From a virus, in IMG/VR virus record IMGVR_UViG_3300028743_000031, positions 1 to 21,808 of that record: 21,808 bases of DNA, one strand, 5' to 3'. The stretch's first letter is position 1; each line of letters starts with the position of its first letter. The notes beneath the pieces are model-generated. The model was not told where the DNA came from, ran no database searches, and saw nothing but the letters and a program-made list of their open reading frames with translations. The position numbers were made by a program, and so were the translations under genes. This document shows positions 6,863 through 13,590 of the stretch, in pieces.

Positions 6863-7534
6863 ATGAATATCGCCCGTCAAGAAACCCAAGACTACATCTT
6901 AAAGTGCATCGACGACCTGCTCCCAGGGGGGCGTAACAAGGCCATCTATCAAGACTTCTTTGCCCGCACCACCGATCAACAGTTCGACGCGATGATGACC
7001 CGCTTTGAGGAAGATCACGAGTACTTGCCCTTTTACCACCCCAACTTCACGGGCACGGTCATTGACGTGGAAAACGTGATCAAGCTGATCACCCGGGAAG
7101 GCGGTAAGTTGATGGAGCGGGTGTGGGACATCGATCCGGAAACCGGGGAGGAGTTCTTAACCCCCTTAGAATACCCGATCTTGATCCTGCCTTTGCGTAT
7201 CCAGCAGCAAAAGCTCTCAAAGAAGATGTCGATCCCCAAAGACAACTCACATATCGACGATCTCACCAACCAACCGACTACCGAGTCCAAGGGTGCGTCG
7301 ATCTCGTACCCTGAAGTCCAGATCATCTACGCGATGGGTGGGGAGAAGATCCTCGAAGAAACCCTCAAAGTGCGTGGCGGTGATGATAAAGCCTTTCGCG
7401 ACTACAACAACGAGCTGATTGCCAACGGTGGCGTCACGATCTCCAGTATCTCCTCTGACAAGACCAAAGTGAAGTCCACCAAGACCGTGGCCACAATCTT
7501 AAAGACCGGGATGCACTTAGACAACAATTTGTAA
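6863..7534 (+). CDS. RNA polymerase beta subunit C-terminal-like protein
   Basis: 223 residues that follow, almost end to end, the pattern of the last ~200 residues of bacterial RpoB. [15 protein letters not shown] (88-101) aligns with E. coli RLYDGRTGEQFERP, and the next strand PILILPLRI with [20 protein letters not shown] (134-144) aligns with VTQQPLGGKAQ, and [20 protein letters not shown] (149-168) with [38 protein letters not shown] aligns with MLTVKSDDVNGRTKMYKN, and the last helix (about 204-214) with the final helix of RpoB. In RpoB this region packs against the clamp and beta'. The catalytic lysines lie upstream in RpoB and are absent here, so alone it cannot be a polymerase. It may be a separately encoded piece of the phage polymerase, a reduced counterpart of phiKZ gp149, or a regulator. 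AGGAG precedes the ATG. Confidence 0.65.
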   Translation: [223 protein letters not shown]

Positions 7535-7545
7535 GGAACGAAGAG

Positions 7546-8100
7546 ATGTCAACCCCGTCTGAATTGCTAGAAAGACTCCAAGGCCAGCGCTTAAACGTTA
7601 CCGAACGTAACGATCGGGCCCAAGAGATCGTTACCGAGTTTGTGTTGGTGTATTTAAAAGGCCGGGTGCTGTTGTCCAAGCTGACCAAACAACCGGTGTC
7701 AACCGACAGTAAATACACCGCAATCGTGGACTTTATCTCCAAGTTTAACATGGAGTATTCGTACATGCGCTTGTGGACGCCGTCGGTGATCAGCACCACC
7801 GTGATGGAAGCCTTGTTAGAAAACCAACAACTGCTCGAGTTTGTCTATCGGGGGGCCTCGTTACTCCAAGCCCGTTTGTTCACGACCAACGAGAGCCTAA
7901 CGGAGCTGATTACCCATGTGGCCGACGCGCTCTCGTGCATGTCATCAACCGAATCGAGCGTGATGCCCGAAGCCATCCGGGCGATCCTCCCTCGGTATCA
8001 AGAAGTGGTCGAGCTGATGGAAGAGAACCATTGGGTGTTGTTTTTGTATTATTTATCCCGTATTGACGTGGCTCACGTGTTTCTTGTAGAGGCAGACTAA
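7546..8100 (+). CDS. Unknown helical protein, 184 residues
   Basis: It starts 11 bases after the beta-like gene, with AAGGAACGAAGAG as ribosome binding site, and is probably in the same transcript. The protein is soluble and rich in Leu, Glu and Val, and reads as a bundle of helices (for example SVISTTVMEALLENQQLLEFV). No membrane segment or catalytic motif is visible and I do not recognise a family. The antisense open frame at 7434-7799 is a shadow. Confidence 0.7.
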   Translation: MSTPSELLERLQGQRLNVTERNDRAQEIVTEFVLVYLKGRVLLSKLTKQPVSTDSKYTAIVDFISKFNMEYSYMRLWTPSVISTTVMEALLENQQLLEFVYRGASLLQARLFTTNESLTELITHVADALSCMSSTESSVMPEAIRAILPRYQEVVELMEENHWVLFLYYLSRIDVAHVFLVEAD

Positions 8101-8102
8101 AA

Positions 8103-8825
8103 ATGGATCAAACCTTAGGGTGTTATGTTGACCTGGATTCGTTACTCGATACCCGCATTGCCACCATTGCCAAAGTGGGGGGCGAAGCGGCGTTAGAGCG
8201 GGTTAAGCCGTTTTACCATCTGCGGACCTCTGATCTCTTTGGCCAACGGGGCACAAGCTTAACCCAAGAGGCCTACGACGCGTCTTACGCCACCCGTGAC
8301 GAGGAAACCCTGGCGTTGTCGAGAATGACTTTTGTGCCGGTGTATTTGCTTCACCTGATTTCTAAATTCACCACCACCAAGGGTATGCCGGTACTCGCCT
8401 CGGGGATCAAGGTGACGGTAAACACCTTTCCGTATAACTTACCTGAAGAGCGTCAACGGGGTTTGGTGAACTATTTACAAGAATACACCGGCGGGGCGGC
8501 CGATATCGAGCTGATTGACGTTGACCCGGCCAAGTTGTCGTTGGCCTTTTTAAAGGCGAATTACAAAGTCTTTTTTGTCTATGAGTTTGATCGGTGGTTG
8601 ATGGGGCACACGGAGGAGTTTAAAACGACACAGATCCCAGACGTCTCGGTACTGACGCCCCGGTTGATGTTAAAGGATGTGACGGAGGAAGCCCGACAAA
8701 AGGGGCTGAGCGCATCAGGGTTTGAATCGACCTCGGTCGCCCTGTTTGGCTTTGTGACGGTGGTGTTCTTAGACGTGAGGTTGTTTTCCTACGTCACCGA
8801 CACACCACCGAGTTTGGAGGGTTAA
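8103..8825 (+). CDS. Unknown protein, 240 residues
   Basis: It begins two bases after the previous stop codon, which points to translational coupling. The N-terminus GCYVDLDSLLDTRIATI has acidic residues after a strand, which is faintly like a HAD or RNase H first motif, but the rest gives no support for either. The protein mixes strands and helices, with hydrophobic strands near its C-terminus (VALFGFVTVVFLDVRLFSYV). No family is recognised. Its stop codon shares bases with the stop of the opposing gene at 8822 (TTAA). Confidence 0.7.
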   Translation: MDQTLGCYVDLDSLLDTRIATIAKVGGEAALERVKPFYHLRTSDLFGQRGTSLTQEAYDASYATRDEETLALSRMTFVPVYLLHLISKFTTTKGMPVLASGIKVTVNTFPYNLPEERQRGLVNYLQEYTGGAADIELIDVDPAKLSLAFLKANYKVFFVYEFDRWLMGHTEEFKTTQIPDVSVLTPRLMLKDVTEEARQKGLSASGFESTSVALFGFVTVVFLDVRLFSYVTDTPPSLEG

Positions 8826-9280
8826 GCTTTCGTTTTCGTGGGATGCATGATATCATCATACTCGATATGCTCCACCCCTTGCAGTGTTTCGCCTTCGGCA
8901 AAGGTGGCCGGGGGCAGGGCGTCGAGTTTCGGGGTAGGCACGTTAGCGCTCAAGACCCCTTGCACGGTGTTGGCCAGCGCCAACCCACCCGATTGCAACA
9001 CGTGGGTTAACAGCAGCCCCATCACGTCGGCGTTGTTCTTGCTGGTTTCGTTTTGCTGTTTGTCCAAATCCAGGCGTTGACGATTGATCACGTCTTTAGA
9101 GATGTCCGCCATCGCGGTTAACGCCACCTTTAACACCTTGGTGTCTTTTTTGTTATGGGGAATCAACTTACCTTCGCTATCGCGTTCATCAAGGATGTCT
9201 TGCACGATCTGAAGGCGCCTGACTTGCATCGCCCGCAAAAGGCCGGCTTCGTCGTCAACAACGGTAATGGGTTCACTCAT
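8822..9280 (-). CDS. Unknown charged helical protein on the opposite strand
   Basis: 152 residues, rich in Asp, Lys, Gln and Leu. The middle (about 46-90) reads as helices: ALTAMADISKDVINRQRLDL, then DKQQNETSKNNADVMGLLLT. The C-terminal 40 residues are acidic and probably disordered. The organisation, a helical core with a charged tail, is reminiscent of small terminase or other DNA-packaging accessory proteins, but this is only a resemblance. The minus reading is chosen over the plus open frame at 8838-9080 because its composition is protein-like and GTGGAG precedes the ATG. It interrupts an otherwise plus-strand run. Confidence 0.65.
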   Translation of the reverse strand: MSEPITVVDDEAGLLRAMQVRRLQIVQDILDERDSEGKLIPHNKKDTKVLKVALTAMADISKDVINRQRLDLDKQQNETSKNNADVMGLLLTHVLQSGGLALANTVQGVLSANVPTPKLDALPPATFAEGETLQGVEHIEYDDIMHPTKTKA

Positions 9281-9353
9281 GCTCAGTTACTCCACAAAAA
9301 TAGAAACCTACATTATTAAAAGGTAATGTGCGTACCACTTTAAGGACACGACA
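9281..9353. promoter_or_regulatory. Divergent intergenic region with a dyad
   Basis: 73 bases separate the minus-strand start at 9280 from the plus-strand start at 9354. An AT-rich core contains a 6-bp inverted repeat, ACATTA at 9310-9315 and TAATGT at 9324-9329, with 8 bases between the arms. This is the size of an operator or of a paired promoter element. The plus gene's AAGGAC site lies at 9342-9347. No protein partner can be named. Confidence 0.4.
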
Positions 9354-9881
9354 ATGCGTTGGTATCGTAAGTTAGTCCTGCGACGCTGTACGGCTTTACT
9401 TGAAGGCGTAAAACGAACGGTTTACACGTCAACTGAAAGCTTGCACGCTATAGAGGCACTCGACTATATCATTTCTAGTAGAAACATCATAAAATACTTC
9501 AATTCCCGTAAAACCCTGGAGGTTAACCTTACCACCCAAACCCCCAACGCCGCGGCGTTACTCACCACGCTTATCCACGTGAACAGCGTGCTAAGCGATG
9601 AGAGCCCCGATCTTAGTGACATGCATTGGCTAACCAATCACCTTACCCCGGTGTCAACCACGACGTTGTATGATTGGTTAGCGGACGACAACGGGTTAGG
9701 TCTTGACCCCATTTCGTATTTCCGTTTGCTCAACGTAGAGCTTGAACGTTTTATTTCCGTTATTAAAAACTGTGATGATGATGTCTCCCGCGACTACTAT
9801 TTACGAAAGCTTTCGGTGGTGTATACCGAACTCTTGGAAGTCTTTCGCGCGGTAGTGTATTGTGGGTTACTCAGTTTATAA
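9354..9881 (+). CDS. Unknown helical protein, 175 residues
   Basis: ATG at 9354 follows AAGGAC at a good distance. The N-terminus is basic (MRWYRKLVLRRC), the rest is Leu-rich and helical, with many Thr, Ser and Asn. No membrane segment, motif or family is recognised. Its codon choice looks a little more AT-rich than that of its neighbours in places (9440-9500), a possible sign of a different history, though this was judged by eye. It is followed after 12 bases by the next gene. Confidence 0.65.
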   Translation: MRWYRKLVLRRCTALLEGVKRTVYTSTESLHAIEALDYIISSRNIIKYFNSRKTLEVNLTTQTPNAAALLTTLIHVNSVLSDESPDLSDMHWLTNHLTPVSTTTLYDWLADDNGLGLDPISYFRLLNVELERFISVIKNCDDDVSRDYYLRKLSVVYTELLEVFRAVVYCGLLSL

Positions 9882-9893
9882 AAGGAGTCGTAG

Positions 9894-10340
9894 GTGGCAG
9901 ATCCTAATAAACCTTCTGATATTGCGTCAGGGATCCTGACTGACGTGACCAAAAGGGCGTATGAAACCAGCCATACGCTCCTTAGGTTATGGCGCTTGTT
10001 TATGTCAGCCGAAGAAGTCGGCATCTCAAAGTGGAATGCGTTGGTCTCAAATCATGTGAATCGGTTGCGTGCGTTTAAAAAGATGGACGTGCAAGCCATT
10101 GGGACTGAACGGGGGAATTTGAAAAAGGCGATGCTCGAAAAGCCGAAGATGTCGTGGCCGGCGTTTATCAAGGCGATGACCTTTTTGGGCTATCGTAAGC
10201 TCACGATCACGATCACCGCGGAGCGCCCTAACGGCACCACCGTGGAGATGAAAGAAACCGTGGTGCTCCAGCGCCCGATGTTTGGTGACACCCCGTCTCC
10301 CCAACCCACACCCCCGAGCGTTCCACCCGAAACACCGTAA
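9894..10340 (+). CDS. Unknown protein with proline-rich tail, 148 residues
   Basis: The start is a GTG at 9894, supported by AAAGGAG eleven bases upstream. The body is basic (for example VNRLRAFKKMDV and RGNLKKAMLEKPKM), with two predicted strands (KLTITITAER and TVEMKETVVLQ). It ends in a Pro/Thr-rich tail (TPSPQPTPPSVPPETP) that is probably disordered. No family is recognised. It is the last gene before a strong terminator that starts 4 bases after its stop codon. Confidence 0.7.
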   Translation: MADPNKPSDIASGILTDVTKRAYETSHTLLRLWRLFMSAEEVGISKWNALVSNHVNRLRAFKKMDVQAIGTERGNLKKAMLEKPKMSWPAFIKAMTFLGYRKLTITITAERPNGTTVEMKETVVLQRPMFGDTPSPQPTPPSVPPETP

Positions 10341-10343
10341 ACG

Positions 10344-10382
10344 TAAAGAGGGGCAACCCTCTTTATCTCTTTATTTTTTTTT
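10344..10382 (+). terminator. Strong intrinsic terminator
   Basis: A perfect 9-bp stem (TAAAGAGGG at 10344-10352 and CCCTCTTTA at 10357-10365) with a GCAA tetraloop is followed by a T-rich run ending in about ten consecutive Ts up to 10382. This is a textbook Rho-independent terminator on the plus strand. It lies only 17 bases before the next start codon at 10400. Confidence 0.9.
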
Positions 10383-10399
10383 GTTGGTAAGGCACCCTT

Positions 10400-11473
10400 A
10401 TGGCCCTCGTCGATATTGGCAACAACATAAACAAAGTCGTCTCGGCCTCCCAATCGGGGTCGGTGAATGCCGTGAACAAAACCTCGTCGCTGTTTGTCTC
10501 CGGTGTGCAAGAAAACTTGACCTTGGTCGACACCAAAGCCAAGACGTCGCTGGCGGCGATGAACAACTACAAAGACCAAGCCATCGGCAACGTGGATGGG
10601 TTTATTAAAAAAGTCACCAACAACGTCTTGAGCATCTCCGCGTTGTCCTCGATTGTCGATGTGCGAAACGGTAACGCCATTAACTACGACGCCTTATACA
10701 AACGCATCGGCGACGCCACCGGCTTTCCGTTGTCCTCCATCGTAGGCTTAGGCGATTCGCTTAAAAAGGAAGCCGCCCAGTTAGCCGATGATATCTCCAA
10801 TAAAAAGTGGCGAGACGTCTTAAACGCCGCGGGCATCAAACTGCCCTTAAACGACCCGACCTGGCAACTGGTGCAATTGGTCACCTCGATTACCAACAAG
10901 GTGGCGGCCACCACCCCTAACTCCACCACTTCAGCGTTAATCGATGCGCCTGCGCAAAAGGCCGGCTGGGACACGATGTTGATGCAATTGGTCTCAGCCG
11001 GGGCCTTTAGCTCGATCGACGAGCTCCTGGCCAAGTACACGGTCGCCAGTGACGGGATCAATGCGTTGGCCTCGTATGCCTATCTTGCGATCAAAGGCGG
11101 GGACGTCTACACCTTGGAGTATATTATCAACAAAGTGGGGATTGCCCCGTTGGTGGCCTTAAACACCGATTGGACTGCCTCGATCTTACGGTACTTCAAA
11201 TTTAAATCGGGTACCCAAACGTCAGAATACGGCGAGCTCCTCACCAAGTTGCTCTTTTGTTTGAACGCGGCGAACGCAAATTGGGCGGTCTTTACCTTTG
11301 GTCCTTTTCAAGCGGTAAACTTGTTGCCCTTTGCCAGCGCTTCAGCCAACGCCAAGACCTTGCTTGAATACACCGAACTTTACCGCACACCGGTGGCGAT
11401 CGCCGGGCTTTTTGCCTCACGGACCAAGATGGCAATGATCCAGCAATATTACCCCAAAGTAGCCATCCTTTAA
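10400..11473 (+). CDS. Probable virion structural protein, 357 residues
   Basis: ATG at 10400 follows TAAGG about 7 bases upstream. The protein is rich in Ala, Ser, Thr, Asn and Leu, with little Cys, a composition common in phage structural proteins. The N-terminal 80 residues (SASQSGSVNAVNKTSSLFVS onward) look like a flexible or coiled region, the rest like a helical solenoid. No enzyme motif is visible. It sits between two strong terminators as a single-gene unit and next to two large virion genes, which supports a late structural role. No specific family is recognised. Confidence 0.6.
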   Translation: MALVDIGNNINKVVSASQSGSVNAVNKTSSLFVSGVQENLTLVDTKAKTSLAAMNNYKDQAIGNVDGFIKKVTNNVLSISALSSIVDVRNGNAINYDALYKRIGDATGFPLSSIVGLGDSLKKEAAQLADDISNKKWRDVLNAAGIKLPLNDPTWQLVQLVTSITNKVAATTPNSTTSALIDAPAQKAGWDTMLMQLVSAGAFSSIDELLAKYTVASDGINALASYAYLAIKGGDVYTLEYIINKVGIAPLVALNTDWTASILRYFKFKSGTQTSEYGELLTKLLFCLNAANANWAVFTFGPFQAVNLLPFASASANAKTLLEYTELYRTPVAIAGLFASRTKMAMIQQYYPKVAIL

Positions 11474-11483
11474 AAAAGAAAGG

Positions 11484-11536
11484 CTAAGGGAAACTGCGTG
11501 AGCAGTTTCCCTTAGGACCTTTATGCTGTTTTTTTT
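11484..11536. terminator. Bidirectional intrinsic terminator between convergent genes
   Basis: A perfect 14-bp stem (CTAAGGGAAACTGC at 11484-11497 and its complement at 11502-11515) closes a GTGA loop. On the minus strand it is followed at once by CCTTTCTTTTTT, a good U-tract for the 665-residue gene. On the plus strand a run of nine Ts (11529-11537) follows after about 13 bases, overlapping the end of the opposing gene. It serves both converging genes. Confidence 0.9.
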
Positions 11537-13533
11537 TAGTTAACGGGGGTACCCAACATGAACGCGGACATCAACTTCCCGGCAAGCGATTGGGAGAAGT
11601 TCGCGGCAAACTGGGTCGGGGAGACCCACTGCTTGATATCCACGTTGGTTTTGGCCAACACGCGAGCAAGCTGCTCGGAGCGATAGATCTGGTCGTTGAC
11701 CCCCAAAGCTGCCAGGATCGCCATATAGTCAGAGTACGGCGTTTCATCGCCCATCAACTTCATCGCAGCCCGCGCAGGGTTGACCAGATCGGCCGGAGAC
11801 AGCGCAGGGTCGATTGGGATGGCAAACATCGGTGAAAGATCGGCCACCGACCAGCTCACGTCTATTCCCAGCGCTTCCTTACTTTGGGTCCAGCCGACGT
11901 TACCCACCCCACGGGTGATGGTCATCGAGTCGATCATCCCTAAGCGAATCTGGCTTCGTCCCTTGGCGTACGCTTCGACTAAAAAGGGGGAAGTGTGAGC
12001 CTGAGGGCCCGCAGCATGTGCGAGAGCCATATTCAACAAGCACACGAGCGGGATGATCAAGTTCTGAATCCGTGAGACCGGATTCCCGTAAGGCGAACGC
12101 AAGTTCACCGTGTAGGTTTCACGCGGTAACGAGGCATCAGAACCAATCCAGTGCTTAGGAATCTCAACAAACCCTTGGCCGAGGAAGATGTTCACCAACC
12201 CCGAAAGCCCGGTTCCGGCGGCGTAGCCTTGCAACACATCGGTCACCCCACCGATCACCGCATCGATTGGGGCAATCCCGGTCTTACCGCCAGCAACCGA
12301 GAACTTGGCTTCTTGCGTTGCCGAAGACGTCCCGTTTAAAAAGCCGGCCAGTTTGTTCTCACCAAAGGAGTTAGAAAACGACTCCGAAAGCGACCCGTTG
12401 TGGTTAACCTTAAAGCCGATAAACGAACCGCCATCGCGCAACTCCGACTCCAAATGCGTTAAGACCGACGAGGCGTAGGTGAGAGGCGTTTCAATGGAGG
12501 TCACCGACGCTTGGTCCCCGGTGGCCGTGGGTGCGGTCACCCCGGTATCCCCGTCCTTATCCACGGTATACCCGCCGGTGGGTTCTACGCCGGGGGATTT
12601 GTCAAAGGTCCCTTGGCCTAAGCCCGTGTCAAAGTAAGATTGAAGATAGGTTTTGATATTGGAATCTGACGAATCTCCGGCCGGGTCTTTCCAGTTATTC
12701 CCATGCTCGTAAATTGCTTGCACGGCGCTAGTGCGATTGACCACGGAGGCGGACTCCACCTTTTGCTTTAGCGCCTTTTGCCAGCGGATATACTTGCGAT
12801 TCGCCCGGTTGGCCAAATAATAGAGATCAACCGATCCGTCGGCTTTCCACAACCCCGGGAGCATGTTCGCCATCTGCTTGCGCTGGGCGTCGGTGTACAT
12901 GTCAAAGTCGTAGGTGGCTTCTTTGGCCGTTTGGTGATAGGTACGAAACGCTGGAGGGATCATCCCCATGTTCACGAGAATCTGGTTGAGCATGTTATTA
13001 CACGATTTCCAATAGAGCGGCATCGCGTTTTTAGAATAATAGAACTTGGTTTTGGGAATCCCTTGTAACCAGGTTAAGGTGGTGTAGGTCACCGAGATCG
13101 CCTGTATAGGCCAATGGATAATCGAGGAGATCCCTTCGGCGATAGTAAAGAGCCACCCCGGTGCACGCCCGGTGCGGGCGAGGTAGGCGGCAGTCGGGTC
13201 AAACATATTGGTTAAAAAGGAGAACAAGCCGTTAAACTCGGGCACCCCCATGCGAAAATACACCACATCGGCGTTGTCATCGATGGCGTTAGAGTAGTCG
13301 CCCCCCATACCGCCGAACTGGTCGTTAAAAAACCGGGTCGAGCGGATATCACACGTCGGTGACCACTGCGGGGGTGGGTTGATCCAAAAGTTGCCCCCAG
13401 GTGTAGTGTCGGTAAACTTGTTGCGAGACTTTTGAAACTTACGCCGGTCTTTGAGGCCGTCGTTGATATTGACCCCTGAGAGCATAAAGGCTTGTTGGAG
13501 GTAGTCATGGTCCTTGATACTTAAATTACTCAT
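11536..13533 (-). CDS. Large virion structural protein, 665 residues
   Basis: The protein is rich in Asn, Ser, Gly and aromatic residues. Its N-terminus has TPGGNFWINPPPQWSPTCDI (44-63) and a Gly/Asp-rich loop near 75-90. A hydrophobic stretch around IAEGISSIIHWPIQAISVTY may be buried or membrane-associated. The middle (~300-350) is Asp/Gly/Thr-rich and probably a flexible linker (DKDGDTGVTAPTATGDQ). Another Gly-rich hydrophobic part lies near GIAPIDAVIGGVTDVLQG. No enzymatic motif is seen. It lies 57 bases downstream of the giant GH19 protein gene on the same strand. In phiKZ, as I recall, the gene next to gp181 also encodes a virion protein. A tail or baseplate-associated role is likely but unproven. 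AGAAGGT precedes the ATG. Confidence 0.7.
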   Translation of the reverse strand: MSNLSIKDHDYLQQAFMLSGVNINDGLKDRRKFQKSRNKFTDTTPGGNFWINPPPQWSPTCDIRSTRFFNDQFGGMGGDYSNAIDDNADVVYFRMGVPEFNGLFSFLTNMFDPTAAYLARTGRAPGWLFTIAEGISSIIHWPIQAISVTYTTLTWLQGIPKTKFYYSKNAMPLYWKSCNNMLNQILVNMGMIPPAFRTYHQTAKEATYDFDMYTDAQRKQMANMLPGLWKADGSVDLYYLANRANRKYIRWQKALKQKVESASVVNRTSAVQAIYEHGNNWKDPAGDSSDSNIKTYLQSYFDTGLGQGTFDKSPGVEPTGGYTVDKDGDTGVTAPTATGDQASVTSIETPLTYASSVLTHLESELRDGGSFIGFKVNHNGSLSESFSNSFGENKLAGFLNGTSSATQEAKFSVAGGKTGIAPIDAVIGGVTDVLQGYAAGTGLSGLVNIFLGQGFVEIPKHWIGSDASLPRETYTVNLRSPYGNPVSRIQNLIIPLVCLLNMALAHAAGPQAHTSPFLVEAYAKGRSQIRLGMIDSMTITRGVGNVGWTQSKEALGIDVSWSVADLSPMFAIPIDPALSPADLVNPARAAMKLMGDETPYSDYMAILAALGVNDQIYRSEQLARVLAKTNVDIKQWVSPTQFAANFSQSLAGKLMSAFMLGTPVN

Positions 13534-13550
13534 GCAACAGACCTTCTGAT

Positions 13551-13577
13551 AAAAGGAAGGGGGCCGAAACCCCCTTC
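13551..13577 (-). terminator. Intrinsic terminator after the giant virion gene
   Basis: On the minus strand GAAGGGGG (13577-13570), a six-base loop and CCCCCTTC (13563-13556) form an 8-bp stem followed by CTTTTATC. It begins 14 bases after the end of the 2200-residue gene and lies 18 bases before the start of the next gene on that strand. It should reduce, not abolish, read-through into that gene because the U-tract is short. Confidence 0.75.
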
Positions 13578-13590
13578 AGTACGTGGGTGG

